The translations under genes were made by a program, and so were the position numbers. The notes beneath the pieces are model-generated. The model saw nothing but the letters and a program-made list of their open reading frames with translations, was not told where the DNA came from and did no database searches. 64,000 bases of DNA, from the NCBI RefSeq assembly GCF_003864255.1, contig NZ_QWEZ01000001.1, forward strand, positions 372,001-436,000, read 5' to 3'. The stretch is from Aestuariirhabdus litorea (GTDB lineage Bacteria > Pseudomonadota > Gammaproteobacteria > Pseudomonadales > Aestuariirhabdaceae). Positions 1-9,250 of the stretch are shown here, in pieces. The stretch's first letter is position 1. Each line of letters opens with the position of its first letter.

Positions 1-125
1 GTCAGGTTGCCATGAGAATCGAAGGCGGGATGCTTGGCCTGGGCATCGGCCCCTCGCAAGCAGGGTAGCTGAGTAACAGGTTCAATGAAGCTACCTCAGC
101 AAGCGGTGATGACAAGCGAGCGGCA
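1..125. other. left edge, no gene called
   Basis: No gene is called here. On the minus strand a short frame running off the left edge reads in a protein-like way (ADAQAKHPAFDSHGNL), but it has no ATG and no clear ribosome binding site inside the window, so it is left unassigned. It lies downstream of the yacG stop codon and no terminator was recognised. Confidence 0.3.
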
Positions 126-332
126 TTACTGGCCAGGAAAGGGATAGACGTTGTCGCCGTTGAGTTCGCCAGAGAGGAGATCATCAAACTCGGGGTCGCC
201 GGCGATTCGGTTATCCTCATTGGCCCAGCTGCCGAAGTCGATCAGTTTGCAGCGCTCACTGCAAAAAGGGCGGTAGGGGTTTTGTGGGCTCCACTCAACC
301 TGTTTTTGGCAGTGGGGGCAGTTAAGGGTCAT
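126..332 (-). CDS. yacG: DNA gyrase inhibitor YacG, zinc-binding
   Basis: This 68-residue protein matches the YacG family, small zinc proteins that bind GyrB and inhibit DNA gyrase in Escherichia coli. Four cysteines form the zinc site: C5 and C8 in CPHC, then C24 and C28 in CSERC. The following IDFGSWANE segment is typical of the family, and the acidic tail ends in PFPGQ. The open frame extends upstream, but that part lies inside coaE in another frame. The start at 332 gives the normal family length and places CPHC near the N terminus. The gene overlaps the 3' end of coaE by 11 bases, so the two are probably translationally coupled. Confidence 0.93.
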   Translation of the reverse strand: MTLNCPHCQKQVEWSPQNPYRPFCSERCKLIDFGSWANEDNRIAGDPEFDDLLSGELNGDNVYPFPGQ

Positions 333-945
333 TCTTTTCTCCCGTCGGGTGGTGCGCTGCAAGCTGGAGGTAGCGTTCGTGTAAGCGATCAAGCTGTTGG
401 TAGAGATGGGGCAGGTCCCGGCTATTATCCACGCTGTCATCGGCGCTTTCGAGTCGTTGCTGGCGGCTGGCCTGGGTGGCCATGATGGAGCGAATCTGCG
501 CCTCGCTGTTATTATCCCGTGCCATGGAGCGCTCAAGTTGAAGCGCTTCGGGCAGGTCGATAACAAGTACCCGGTCGACCCATTGATGTTGCCGGGTTTC
601 CAGCAGCAAAGGGGAGGAGAGCAGGGTATAGGGGGAGGATGAAGCGCTAAGCTGGGCCTGGATTTCCTCCTCTATCAGGGGGTGCAGCAAAGACTCCAAC
701 CAATGGCGCTGAGCGCTGTCGGCAAATATACGCGACCGCAGTGCCGCCCGATCGAGGGTGCCATCGGCCTGCAATAGGTCGGTACCGAAATGGTCTGCGA
801 TCGCTTGCAGGGCCGGCTGCCCCGGCTCGACCACGATACGGGCGGCTAGGTCGGCGTCCACGACGCTGATCCCCTTAGCTTGCAGATAGCGGGTTGCAGC
901 GGTTTTACCGCTCCCTATGCCGCCGGTTATGCCAACGATATACAT
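322..945 (-). CDS. coaE: dephospho-CoA kinase CoaE
   Basis: CoaE phosphorylates the 3' hydroxyl of dephospho-CoA, the last step of coenzyme A synthesis in the cytoplasm. The protein has 207 residues, normal for the family. The P-loop GGIGSGKT is at residues 8-15 and the [13 protein letters not shown] segment contains the conserved aspartate region. The [10 protein letters not shown] and [12 protein letters not shown] segments are also family-like. It sits between pilD and yacG, the common gammaproteobacterial order pilB-pilC-pilD-coaE-yacG, and overlaps yacG by 11 bases. Confidence 0.95.
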   Translation of the reverse strand: MYIVGITGGIGSGKTAATRYLQAKGISVVDADLAARIVVEPGQPALQAIADHFGTDLLQADGTLDRAALRSRIFADSAQRHWLESLLHPLIEEEIQAQLSASSSPYTLLSSPLLLETRQHQWVDRVLVIDLPEALQLERSMARDNNSEAQIRSIMATQASRQQRLESADDSVDNSRDLPHLYQQLDRLHERYLQLAAHHPTGEKNDP

Positions 946-998
946 GATCAGCCCTAACTCTGCCCCTGTCGCTCTGTTAAGCGGGCAGGGTAACAGAA

Positions 999-1883
999 TC
1001 AGCCCAGCAGTTGCAGGTAACTTTGGGTAATCCGGTCGCCATAGAGCAGGGCGATAAAACCGGCGATCGCCAGGTAGGGGCCAAAGGGGATTGGTGTAGC
1101 GCGGTCTCGTCCCTGAACAACCATCATCAGTATCCCCAGCACCGCACCCACCACCGAGGAGAGGAGAATGATCAATGGCAGGGATTGCCAGCCCATCCAG
1201 GCGCCCAGTGCGGCCAGCAGTTTGAAGTCGCCGTAGCCCATCCCCTCCTTTCCGGTCAGCAGCTTAAACAGCCAGAACACCGACCACAGGCTGAGATACC
1301 CGGCTGCCGCCCCGATTACGGCATCGTTGAGGTTGGTAAAAAGGCCAAAGCAGTTGGCAAGCAGTCCCAGCCAGAGCAGGGGGAGGGTGATGTTGTCGGG
1401 CAGTAGTTGATGATCGATATCGATCATGGTCAGCGAAACCAGGGACCAGACCAGCAGGCAGGCCAGTGCCAGGGGCCAGCCCAGGCCGAGCTCCCAGGCG
1501 AGCAGCAGGGTCAACAGGCCGGTGGCCAGTTCAACCAGCGGGTAACGCCGCGAGATAGGGGTTTTGCACTGGGAGCACTTGCCTCCCAGTAGCAGGTAGC
1601 TCACCAGGGGAATGTTTTCCCAGGGCTTGATCTCCTTGTCACACTGGGGGCAGTGGGAGTTGGGAGTGATCAGGTTAAAGCGGGGGGGGTGGCCATCATC
1701 GGCTAGGGCGACCTCCTGCTCGAGCAGCTCGGCACACTGCTGGCGCCATTCCCGCTGCAGCATGATCGGAATGCGGTAGATCACCACGTTAAGAAAGCTG
1801 CCTACGATCAAGCCCAACAGCAGGGCGCCGGGAAGGACGATGGCGGGGTGGGTAAAGGGTTGCAGATCCAGCATGGTGCTCAA
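999..1883 (-). CDS. pilD: prepilin peptidase / N-methyltransferase PilD
   Basis: PilD is the inner-membrane aspartyl protease that cleaves the short leader of type IV prepilins and type II secretion pseudopilins and methylates the new N-terminal phenylalanine. The 294-residue protein has an N-terminal membrane segment (about 15-40) and a cytoplasmic zinc domain with cysteine pairs at 78/81 and 103/106. A series of membrane helices follows. The catalytic aspartates lie in the IDIDHQLLPD segment (about 154-156) and in GYGD (D219). It presumably processes the two pilins encoded at 5477 and 6016. A terminator separates it from pilC, so it may have its own promoter with coaE-yacG. Confidence 0.95.
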   Translation of the reverse strand: MSTMLDLQPFTHPAIVLPGALLLGLIVGSFLNVVIYRIPIMLQREWRQQCAELLEQEVALADDGHPPRFNLITPNSHCPQCDKEIKPWENIPLVSYLLLGGKCSQCKTPISRRYPLVELATGLLTLLLAWELGLGWPLALACLLVWSLVSLTMIDIDHQLLPDNITLPLLWLGLLANCFGLFTNLNDAVIGAAAGYLSLWSVFWLFKLLTGKEGMGYGDFKLLAALGAWMGWQSLPLIILLSSVVGAVLGILMMVVQGRDRATPIPFGPYLAIAGFIALLYGDRITQSYLQLLG

Positions 1884-1917
1884 TATTGGTGTGACGCCAG
1901 GTACAGAGTGACGAAAT

Positions 1918-1947
1918 AAAAAAGGGCCAGTCGATCCGGCCCCTTTT
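1918..1947 (-). terminator. rho-independent terminator after pilC
   Basis: Read on the minus strand, an AAAAGGGGCC arm, a short loop and a GGCCCTTTTTT arm form a GC-rich stem with one bulged G, followed by a run of T. It begins about 12 bases after the pilC stop codon and lies before the pilD start, so it probably ends or attenuates the pilB/pilC transcript. Confidence 0.75.
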
Positions 1948-1959
1948 CAGGTGTGGTAA

Positions 1960-3177
1960 TTAAACGGCCTGACCCAACTGGAATATCGGCAGGTACATGG
2001 CAACCACCAGTCCGCCAACCAATACACCCAGGACCGACATAATGAGCGGCTCCATCAGGCTGGTAAGGCCATCCACGGCATTGTCGACCTCCTCCTCATA
2101 GTAGGAGGCCACCTTGTCGAGCATCTCGTCCAGGGCGCCGGACTCCTCACCGATCGACACCATGGAGGTGGCCATGGGGGGAAAGAGGCCGGAAGCTTTC
2201 ATGGCAAACTGCAGCTGTTGGCCGGTGGAGACATCCTCCTTGATACGATTGGTGGCGTCATAGAACACCACGTTACCGGCAGCACCGGCTACCGAGTCCA
2301 GGGCATCCACCAGGGGAACACCGGCGGCAAAGGTGGTGGCCAGCGTACGAGCAAAGCGGGCAACCGCGGCCTTGTAGAGAATATCCCCGATAACGGGGAT
2401 TTTGAGTACAGCTCTGTCCTTGGCATCTCGTAGTGATTTTGATTTCTCCAGAGCCTTGCTAACAGCAAAACCAAACGCACCAGCCGTCAACAGAGCGTAA
2501 AACCACCACTCCTGCACAAACTCCGATATGCCGACAACAAACTGGGTAAAAGCGGGAAGCTCGGCGCCAAAGCTTTGGAACACGTCTTCAAACTGGGGAA
2601 CCACTTTGATCAGCAGAATACCGGTCACCACGACCGCGACGCAGATGACGGCAATGGGGTATTTCATCGCCTTTTTGATCTTGGCCTTGAGTTGCTCGGT
2701 TTTTTCCTTGTAGGTAGCGATTCGGTCCAGCAGGGTTTCCAGGGCACCAGACTGCTCACCCGACTCAACGAGGTTGCAGTAGAGGTCATCAAAGTATTCG
2801 GGACGTTTGCGCAGGGCATCCGCCAGACTGGAGCCCCCGGACACCCCGTTCTTGACGTCGTTGATCAGGTTTTTCATATTGGGGTTGTTGACCCCGTCGG
2901 CGTTGATCTCAAAGGCCTGGATAAGGGGGACCCCCGCCTTCATCATGGTGGCTAGCTGGCGAGAGAAGACGGCGATATCCATGGGGGTGATCTTTTTACC
3001 ACCACTACCAAAGCTCATCCCTTTTTTGCGAACCTTGGTCGGGTTGATCCCCTGCTTTCTAAGCTCAGCTTTCACCAGTGCTGGGGATGAACCAGAGGTT
3101 TCCCCCTTGGTTTTGCGCCCCTGCTTGTCCTTGCCTTCCCATAAAAAGACGACACTTTTTGCTGCTTGTTCTGCCAT
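1960..3177 (-). CDS. pilC: type IV pilus inner-membrane platform protein PilC
   Basis: PilC is the inner-membrane platform of the type IV pilus motor and couples the PilB and PilT ATPases to pilin insertion or removal. The protein has 405 residues and two GspF/T2SSF domains. The first contains FSRQLATMMKAGVPL and the second FARTLATTFAAGVPL, each followed by membrane helices, with a final hydrophobic segment near the C terminus. The frame extends further upstream, but the ATG at 3177 begins MAEQAAKSVVFLWEGKD, which fits the family start. It lies 180 bases downstream of pilB on the same strand. Confidence 0.94.
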   Translation of the reverse strand: MAEQAAKSVVFLWEGKDKQGRKTKGETSGSSPALVKAELRKQGINPTKVRKKGMSFGSGGKKITPMDIAVFSRQLATMMKAGVPLIQAFEINADGVNNPNMKNLINDVKNGVSGGSSLADALRKRPEYFDDLYCNLVESGEQSGALETLLDRIATYKEKTEQLKAKIKKAMKYPIAVICVAVVVTGILLIKVVPQFEDVFQSFGAELPAFTQFVVGISEFVQEWWFYALLTAGAFGFAVSKALEKSKSLRDAKDRAVLKIPVIGDILYKAAVARFARTLATTFAAGVPLVDALDSVAGAAGNVVFYDATNRIKEDVSTGQQLQFAMKASGLFPPMATSMVSIGEESGALDEMLDKVASYYEEEVDNAVDGLTSLMEPLIMSVLGVLVGGLVVAMYLPIFQLGQAV

Positions 3178-3357
3178 GGTACTGTCCTGATGTTGGGCGC
3201 CTGCGCTCTTTGTTATCGGGTAGCTTAGCAGGCGGATCAACGAATTCCCTGAGTGTAACCTACTTTTTTGACCGGATTGTACCGGCAACGGCCTGGTTTA
3301 TGTTGTATCTGCCAACTGGGTCATGATCGCTAGCGCCGCTGCCAGGGAGGCGGCCGT

Positions 3358-5061
3358 TTACTCCTTGGTAACCCGGTTAACCTCCTCCAGACTGGTGACC
3401 CCCTGCAGCGCCTTCAGCAAGCCAGAGGTACGGAGGTCTTTGAAACCTTCCTTTTTAGCCTGCTCGGCAATCTGTATGGCGTTACCCTCCTCCATGATGA
3501 TGCGGGAGAGACCGGGGGTGATCTTGACCACCTCATAGATGCCCACCCGTCCCTTGTAGCCCTTATTGCAGGAGTCGCAGCCGTGCTCGCTGGGGCCATA
3601 GATCTCTGCACTTTTGGCCTGCTCTTCGGTAAAGCCCTCTTCGATCAGGGTGTGCTCCGGAATGTCGACCCTGACCTTGCACTTGCTGCACAGACGGCGT
3701 CCAAGGCGCTGGGCGATGATCAGGTTGACAGAAGTGGCGATGTTAAAGGCGGGAACCCCCATGTTGATCAGGCGGGTGAGTGTTTCCGGGGCGCTGTTGG
3801 TGTGCAGGGTCGACATCACCATATGGCCAGTCTGGGCCGCTTTGATGGCGATGTTGGCGGTCTCCAGGTCCCGGATCTCCCCCACCATGATGATGTCCGG
3901 ATCCTGGCGCAGGAAGGCACGGAGGGCGTTACTGAAGTCCATGCCCCGCTTGGTCGAGACGTTGACCTGGTTGATCCCCTCTAGGTTGATCTCGACCGGG
4001 TCCTCCGCGGTGGAGATATTCACCTCAGGTGTATTGAGGATATTCAGGCCGGTATAGAGGGAGACGGTTTTACCGCTACCGGTGGGGCCGGTGACGAGGA
4101 TCATCCCCTGGGGCTGCGACAGGCAGTCCATATAGAGCTTCTTCTGGTCCTCTTCGTACCCCAGCGCGTCAATACCCATCTGCGCGCTGGTGGGGTCGAG
4201 GATACGGAGCACTACTTTTTCGCCCCAGAGGGTAGGTAGGGTATTGACCCGGAAGTCGATCGCCTTGGTCTTGGAGATCTTCATCTTGATGCGCCCATCC
4301 TGGGGAACCCGTTTTTCGGCGATATCCATGCCGGACATGATCTTGAGGCGCGAGGCAAGGCGGGGGGCCAGCTGGATAGGGGGACGCGCCACCTCATGAA
4401 GCATGCCATCGGTGCGAAAACGCACCCGGTAGGAGCGCTCGTAGGGTTCAAAGTGCAGGTCCGATGAGCCCCCCTTGATGGCGCTGAGGAGCATCTTGTT
4501 AACAAATTTTACTACCGGTGCATCGTCGGCATCAGATCCTGTTTCCTCCTCCTTATCATCGGTGACCGCCGATACATCGAGCCCCTCGAGCTCTTCATCT
4601 TCGAGGTCACCAAGGGAGGTGTCGCTGGCGTCGAGGAACTTCTCGATGGCGCGGGCGAGTTTGTCCTCCTCCACCAGGATGGCGTCGACGGTGAGGCCGG
4701 TGTTAAAGCGGATCTCGTCGAGGGCGACCAGGTTAGTGGGGTCGGCCACGGCCACAAAGAGTCGGGTGCCGCGTTTAAACAGCGGCAGGGTGTGGTGTTT
4801 GCGGATAAGCTTTTCGTCCACCAGTGCCTTGGGCAGCATATCGGGCGCGAAGGCGGTCACGTCGAACAGGGGGGAGCCGAATTCGTCCGAGGCGACGCGG
4901 GCAATATCGGCCGCCGACACCGTATTGGATTGCACCAGGTGGGTAACAAAGGGGATCTTCTGCTTGGATGCCTGCTGGTAAGCGGCGCTCGCGATAGACT
5001 CTTCCAGTAGGTTATCGTCGACCAGCCGCTTGGCCAGTCCGGTGAGAATAATGTTTGCCAT
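3358..5061 (-). CDS. pilB: type IV pilus assembly ATPase PilB
   Basis: PilB is the cytoplasmic hexameric ATPase that powers pilus extension. The 567-residue protein has the N-terminal MshEN-like region, then the GspE-type ATPase core. The Walker A motif GPTGSGKT is at 325-332, the Walker B region DIIMVGEIRD is at about 389-398 and the histidine box STLHTN at about 417-422. The zinc-binding tetracysteine motif begins CSKC at about 458-461 and ends CDSC about 70 residues later. An acidic linker (about 150-182) joins the N domain to the core. ATG at 5061 is chosen because it gives the family start MANIILTGLAKRL. The gene is divergent from pilA. Confidence 0.95.
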   Translation of the reverse strand: MANIILTGLAKRLVDDNLLEESIASAAYQQASKQKIPFVTHLVQSNTVSAADIARVASDEFGSPLFDVTAFAPDMLPKALVDEKLIRKHHTLPLFKRGTRLFVAVADPTNLVALDEIRFNTGLTVDAILVEEDKLARAIEKFLDASDTSLGDLEDEELEGLDVSAVTDDKEEETGSDADDAPVVKFVNKMLLSAIKGGSSDLHFEPYERSYRVRFRTDGMLHEVARPPIQLAPRLASRLKIMSGMDIAEKRVPQDGRIKMKISKTKAIDFRVNTLPTLWGEKVVLRILDPTSAQMGIDALGYEEDQKKLYMDCLSQPQGMILVTGPTGSGKTVSLYTGLNILNTPEVNISTAEDPVEINLEGINQVNVSTKRGMDFSNALRAFLRQDPDIIMVGEIRDLETANIAIKAAQTGHMVMSTLHTNSAPETLTRLINMGVPAFNIATSVNLIIAQRLGRRLCSKCKVRVDIPEHTLIEEGFTEEQAKSAEIYGPSEHGCDSCNKGYKGRVGIYEVVKITPGLSRIIMEEGNAIQIAEQAKKEGFKDLRTSGLLKALQGVTSLEEVNRVTKE

Positions 5062-5239
5062 AAGTGAGAAACGTCGCCAGTGCTTTCCTTTGGAGATCAA
5101 TCATATAGCCTAGACCTTTTCAAGTATAGCGTGAAGCCCGGCGGCGATGTATCACTGTGCTGGACGCAGGGCTCTTGCTATTAATGAAGGGGCGTTAAGC
5201 GCATAGTGGTCAAATGTGTCAGCCTTTTTGGGGCAGTGG

Positions 5240-5256
5240 GTGACAAAATTGGTCAC
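5240..5256. promoter_or_regulatory. inverted repeat upstream of pilA, possible activator site
   Basis: GTGAC and GTCAC arms separated by seven bases lie about 130-145 bases upstream of the sigma-54 promoter, and another TGTC lies at 5217-5220. TGTC-type elements are known in PilR sites of Pseudomonas aeruginosa pilA. This is inferred only from position and short motif similarity. The rest of the 415-base pilB-pilA gap shows nothing else clear. Confidence 0.35.
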
Positions 5257-5385
5257 CTATCAAACCTGTGAGCCGAGGCTTGAGATGTTAGAGTTAGGCC
5301 ACTCAAAGGTCTTTTTCGCTGGAAGCTGCCAAGAAATGTGAGCCAGTCCCTTTCCTGAGTCTGTTTGAGTGCGCTGGGCATGGAC

Positions 5386-5401
5386 TGGCACACCCCTTGC
5401 T
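5386..5401 (+). promoter_or_regulatory. sigma-54 promoter of pilA
   Basis: TGGCACACCCCTTGCT matches the sigma-54 consensus TGGCAC-N5-TTGCW at every defined position, with GG and GC elements ten bases apart. Transcription should start near 5412, about 65 bases before the pilA ATG. Sigma-54 control with the PilS/PilR pair is established for pilA in Pseudomonas. The pilS and pilR genes are not in this window. Confidence 0.88.
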
Positions 5402-5476
5402 GTTAAGTTCGCCGAGAGTAACAAGTTTGTTGCTAATCACACTGAATTAATTTTGAACACACGTGGAGTATTCACC

Positions 5477-5947
5477 ATGAAATCAGTACAAAAAGGTTTT
5501 ACCCTGATCGAATTGATGATCGTAGTAGCGATCATCGGTATTCTGGCGGCCGTCGCCATCCCTGCTTACCAGGACTACATCGCCCGCTCGCAGGTGACTG
5601 AGGCGGTTAACTTGACTGCAGGCCTGAAAGCGCCGTCGGCTGAATTTTTCCAGAACACCAATACGGTTCCTTCCCTGGATGATTTGGGTGCTACCGTATC
5701 AGGCAAGTACGTAGCTGACTTGACTATTCACAACCTGAGCGGCGCTGCTACTACTGGCGCATTTGCAATCGAGGCGGTCATGAGGTCTTCAGGCGTTAAC
5801 GGAAACATCATCAGCGACTCTTTCATCATTGAAACTAGCGATAGTGGTTCAACTTGGACCTGCGTGGCAGCCGATATTACTGCAACCCCCAAGTTGGGTG
5901 ATACTGTTCTGATTGATCCTTCTTACCTGCCCAGTGCTTGTAAGTAA
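5477..5947 (+). CDS. pilA: type IV major pilin PilA
   Basis: This 156-residue prepilin has a short positively charged leader MKSVQKG cleaved before [16 protein letters not shown], with the conserved glutamate at mature position 5. The hydrophobic N-terminal helix is followed by a globular domain. Two cysteines near the C terminus (in WTCVA and SACK) form the usual disulfide-bonded D-region. The ATG at 5477 is chosen because upstream codons would lengthen the leader, and it is preceded by a GTGGAG ribosome site. It has a consensus sigma-54 promoter and a strong terminator directly downstream, as expected for a highly expressed major subunit. Confidence 0.94.
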   Translation: MKSVQKGFTLIELMIVVAIIGILAAVAIPAYQDYIARSQVTEAVNLTAGLKAPSAEFFQNTNTVPSLDDLGATVSGKYVADLTIHNLSGAATTGAFAIEAVMRSSGVNGNIISDSFIIETSDSGSTWTCVAADITATPKLGDTVLIDPSYLPSACK

Positions 5948-5972
5948 TCCTGTGGTTTGCTTGAAGTAGTTT

Positions 5973-6000
5973 AAAAAAGGGGCGCATGCGCCCCTTTTTT
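5973..6000. terminator. strong bidirectional-type terminator after pilA
   Basis: A perfect palindrome of an A-run, GGGGCGCA, TGCGCCCC and a T-run lies 25 bases after the pilA stop codon. It should end most pilA transcripts and lower expression of the second pilin gene that starts 15 bases later. Confidence 0.9.
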
Positions 6001-6015
6001 GTAAGGGAGCGGTCC

Positions 6016-6465
6016 ATGGATACCACACATCAAAACGGCTTTACTCTTATTGAGTTAATGATCGTCGTCGCGATTATCGGAATACTCGCGTCGGTCGCTA
6101 TCCCTGCGTATCAAAGTTACGTAGCCCGAGCCCAGGTCAGTGAGGCAATTCTGTTGGCTGGCGGTGTTCGGGTCCAGGTAGCTGAGAGGGCTCAATCCCA
6201 GGGCGTTGCACCTGTGATGGGAGACCTGAACGTGACGCCCAGTGGCAAGTACGTGCAAAGTATTACTATTTTCAGTCTAAGCACTAATCAAATAGTGATT
6301 CAGGCCGCTTTTCGTACAACGGGGGTAAACGGAAGCATTGCCAGCAAAACCCTGGCGTTCGCTACACCCGACGGTGGCCAGCTATGGCAGTGTGGTAACG
6401 GGGGGGCTCTATCCGATACCTACACCACGCTGGACGACACCTATCTCCCTGTATCCTGCAAATAG
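6016..6465 (+). CDS. second type IV pilin, PilA-like
   Basis: This 149-residue prepilin has leader MDTTHQNG followed by [16 protein letters not shown], again with glutamate at mature position 5. Like PilA it has a paired C-terminal cysteine loop (WQCG and VSCK) and a shared YLP ending, so it is probably a tandem duplicate that has diverged in its globular part. The ribosome site AAGGGAG lies just upstream of the ATG at 6016, within the tail of the pilA terminator. Expression probably depends on read-through or a weak promoter. It could be an alternative or minor subunit. The GT-like gene follows after nine bases. Confidence 0.9.
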   Translation: MDTTHQNGFTLIELMIVVAIIGILASVAIPAYQSYVARAQVSEAILLAGGVRVQVAERAQSQGVAPVMGDLNVTPSGKYVQSITIFSLSTNQIVIQAAFRTTGVNGSIASKTLAFATPDGGQLWQCGNGGALSDTYTTLDDTYLPVSCK

Positions 6466-6474
6466 TTTTTATAT

Positions 6475-8385
6475 ATGACAAGAAGTCCCTTTCAGCCCGG
6501 CTTTCTGGGCCTTTTTTTTGCTCTTGCCCCTGTTCTTGCCGCCACGCTGCTGCTCTATTGGGGCGGGCTCTCCGGCACGGTTGTACTGGACGACCGTCAT
6601 ATTATTGATGGTCTAAGGGCGATAGACACGGGCACCTCGTTGCAGGACTATCTTTTGAAGGGGGTCGGTGAGCTAAATCGACCGATTGCCTATCTGACCT
6701 TCTATTGGCAGCGCGATCTGGTTGAGCCGACCCTTTGGTCCTTTAAAGTGGTGAACCTCTTTCTGCATCTCGCGAACGTCGTTCTTGTCTTCGCGCTTTT
6801 GTACCAGTTGATCAGGCATACGCGCTATAAACCCCAAAAGTTATGGCTGGCAACAGGGGCAACGGCGATCTGGGCCTTATCGCCATTGCAAGTCTCCACG
6901 GTCCTCTATATGGTCCAGCGAATGACGGAGCTGTCAGCGCTTTTTGTCCTAGCTGCGCTGCTCTGCTGGTATCAGGGCCGTTTCCCCAGTAAGGCGCAAT
7001 ACCGACGGTTAGCCTGGCTGTATCTGGGTTTTGGTATCTGTATGCTACTTGCGCTGCTGAGTAAGGAGAGTGCGATTACCGGATGCGTAATGGTCTTGGT
7101 GCTGGATGCAACTTTACTTGGGAAAGAATCCAAGGATCGCACTTACAGGATCTGGCGGTGGCTGGCGATCTATTTACCGTTGATGCTTGTGGCACTTTAT
7201 TTCTTTATAAAATGGAAAAGCATTGCCACGTATGGAGGGCGGGAGTTTACCCTTGAGGAGAGGCTGCTGACCCAACCCCGCATCCTCTTCGACTACATTG
7301 CCAAGTTTGTTGCTCCCCGGTGGGGGGGGTATGGGCTGTTTTATAATGAGTATCCTTTTTCTAGATCGCTGACCGATCCACTTACTACGTTGATAGCCGT
7401 AACCGCCATAGCCGTAGGTGCGGGCGTGGCTATCTGGAAGAGAACGGCCTGGCCAATCGCCAGCTTTGCTGTGCTGTTTTTTTTAGCGGGACATTTAGTC
7501 GAGTCAACTTTTATACCCTTGGAGCTCTATTTTGAGCACCGGAACTATCTGCCTACGGTGGCGATAGCCTTGTTACTGGCAACGGCGGTAGGACAGATAG
7601 TACAGCGAGTGCACAGAAAGCCACTATTGGTGTTAGTGTGCCTTTCCACCGCTATTTGGTTGGTGGCCATGGTTGCTGTATCGCGAAATGAAGTGAGGAT
7701 GTGGGGGGCGCCGCTGCCCCAGGCCCTGCACTGGTACCAACAACACCCTGACTCCCATCGGGCGCACAGCCATTTGGGAGAGCTGATGTTCAATCTCGGG
7801 ATGCATCAGCAATCTGCTCGCTTTTATGAGCAAACCATCGAACGCTTCCCGAATGATCCCTCAAAGATGTTGTTATGGTGGGAGCTAGGCTGCTTCCCTT
7901 CTGTGGAGTTGAGGCCCGAACTGGAACGAGTCAAACAGGTTTTGAGAAGTGGCGATCACTATCGAGAAACGATCTCTGTTCTCAAAGCAATGTTGGAACT
8001 GGTGGAGTCCGGTAAGTGCCAGTCGTTGTCACTGGATGATCTGTTGGCTGCTGCCGATACCTTACTGAGTAATCCAAGCTACAAAAAACATGTAAAGTCT
8101 ATTCTTGTGTTGATGTCGAGGCTGTATGAGCTGAAGGGGGATGGCCGGAAGGGGCTTGAATATTTGGAGATTGCTGCTTCCAAATACCAAACTTTGGACA
8201 TCCTGCTGGCGCTATCCCAGCGGTACTATCTAACTGGTCAAATTAACAAGGGCGATCGCACCTACGCCTTGATAGAATCCAAATGCAGCTCAATTTCACG
8301 GGCGTGCTGGCAGCAGGAACAGTCGATCGTCCAGTTAAGGGCATTAAAAGAAAGAGTCAAAAGAGGGCGAGATGCCAACAATTAG
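6475..8385 (+). CDS. multi-membrane glycosyltransferase-like protein with C-terminal TPR region
   Basis: The 636-residue protein has about ten predicted membrane helices in residues 1-420 and a soluble C-terminal part (about 430-636) with TPR-like helical repeats such as HSHLGELMFNLGMHQQSARFYEQ. The first periplasmic loop carries VLDDRHIIDG and LNRPIAYLTFYWQ, which resembles the acidic loop of GT-C fold enzymes and TMTC-type proteins. It starts nine bases after the second pilin stop codon and has no good ribosome site of its own, so coupling is likely. It overlaps the next glycosyltransferase by 14 bases. The position suggests a role in pilin or surface glycosylation, which is inference. The acceptor and donor are unknown. 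Confidence 0.7.
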   Translation: MTRSPFQPGFLGLFFALAPVLAATLLLYWGGLSGTVVLDDRHIIDGLRAIDTGTSLQDYLLKGVGELNRPIAYLTFYWQRDLVEPTLWSFKVVNLFLHLANVVLVFALLYQLIRHTRYKPQKLWLATGATAIWALSPLQVSTVLYMVQRMTELSALFVLAALLCWYQGRFPSKAQYRRLAWLYLGFGICMLLALLSKESAITGCVMVLVLDATLLGKESKDRTYRIWRWLAIYLPLMLVALYFFIKWKSIATYGGREFTLEERLLTQPRILFDYIAKFVAPRWGGYGLFYNEYPFSRSLTDPLTTLIAVTAIAVGAGVAIWKRTAWPIASFAVLFFLAGHLVESTFIPLELYFEHRNYLPTVAIALLLATAVGQIVQRVHRKPLLVLVCLSTAIWLVAMVAVSRNEVRMWGAPLPQALHWYQQHPDSHRAHSHLGELMFNLGMHQQSARFYEQTIERFPNDPSKMLLWWELGCFPSVELRPELERVKQVLRSGDHYRETISVLKAMLELVESGKCQSLSLDDLLAAADTLLSNPSYKKHVKSILVLMSRLYELKGDGRKGLEYLEIAASKYQTLDILLALSQRYYLTGQINKGDRTYALIESKCSSISRACWQQEQSIVQLRALKERVKRGRDANN

Positions 8386-9250
8386 TGTTGTACTTCCAGC
8401 CAAGAACGAAGCTGAAGGGTTAAAAAGAGTGCTTCCTGCGCTTTTGGAGATGAAGGTCCTATTAGAGATTATCGTGGTCGATGATGGCTCAGAGGACGAT
8501 ACGGCAAAGACGGCTGCTGACTTGGGAGTTACAGTTATTTGTCACCCTTACTCAATGGGAAATGGCGCCGCTATTAAAACAGGTGCACGCGCCGCCACTG
8601 GTGAAGTGATCGTCTTTATGGATGGAGACGGGCAGCACCAAGCCAAGGATATACCGGCGCTGCTCGCGATGCTGGAAGAGGGCTATGACATGGTGGTGGG
8701 TGCCCGCTCAAGTGGCTCACAGGCGAGTGTTGGGCGCTGGGCGGCCAATAGTTTTTATAATCGCCTCGCCAGCCTGATGGTAGGGCATAAAGTAGAGGAT
8801 CTGACTTCAGGGTTTCGGGCCGTTCGGGCCGATCGCTTTCGAGAATTTCTATATTTGCTACCCAATGGCTTCAGTTACCCGACTACATCAACCATGGCCT
8901 TTTTCAGGGCAGGATACTCCGTAGGTTATTACCCGATTACGGCTTTAAAAAGAGAAGGTAAAAGTCATATCAACCTATTGCGAGACGGAGTACGGTTCCT
9001 GTTGATAATTTTTAAAATTGGCACGCTGTATTCGCCACTAAAGCTCTATCTACCAGTAAGTGTACTGTTTTTTTTATTGGGATCGGGTTACTACCTCTAT
9101 ACCTTTCTGGCCATAGGGAGATTTACCAATATGTCGGCATTGTTGTTGAGTACTTCGGTAATCATATTTTTGATCGGTTTGGTATCGGAGCAGATAACCA
9201 GCTTGATGTATCAGCAAACGGCTGAGGTCTCAAAAAAGGATAAAGCCTAG
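8372..9250 (+). CDS. family 2 glycosyltransferase, dolichyl-phosphate-sugar synthase type
   Basis: The 292-residue protein has a GT-A fold domain with the start ISVVLPAKNEAEG, VVDDGSEDDT and the metal-binding DGDGQHQ at about 88-94. Two C-terminal membrane helices follow (about 225-250 and 260-280). This layout is that of polyprenyl-phosphate sugar synthases (DPM1/ArnC-like), which load a lipid carrier for GT-C enzymes, so it could supply the donor to the neighbouring membrane protein at 6475. Overlaps at both ends, 14 bases upstream and one base downstream, indicate an operon. Confidence 0.85.
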   Translation: MPTISVVLPAKNEAEGLKRVLPALLEMKVLLEIIVVDDGSEDDTAKTAADLGVTVICHPYSMGNGAAIKTGARAATGEVIVFMDGDGQHQAKDIPALLAMLEEGYDMVVGARSSGSQASVGRWAANSFYNRLASLMVGHKVEDLTSGFRAVRADRFREFLYLLPNGFSYPTTSTMAFFRAGYSVGYYPITALKREGKSHINLLRDGVRFLLIIFKIGTLYSPLKLYLPVSVLFFLLGSGYYLYTFLAIGRFTNMSALLLSTSVIIFLIGLVSEQITSLMYQQTAEVSKKDKA

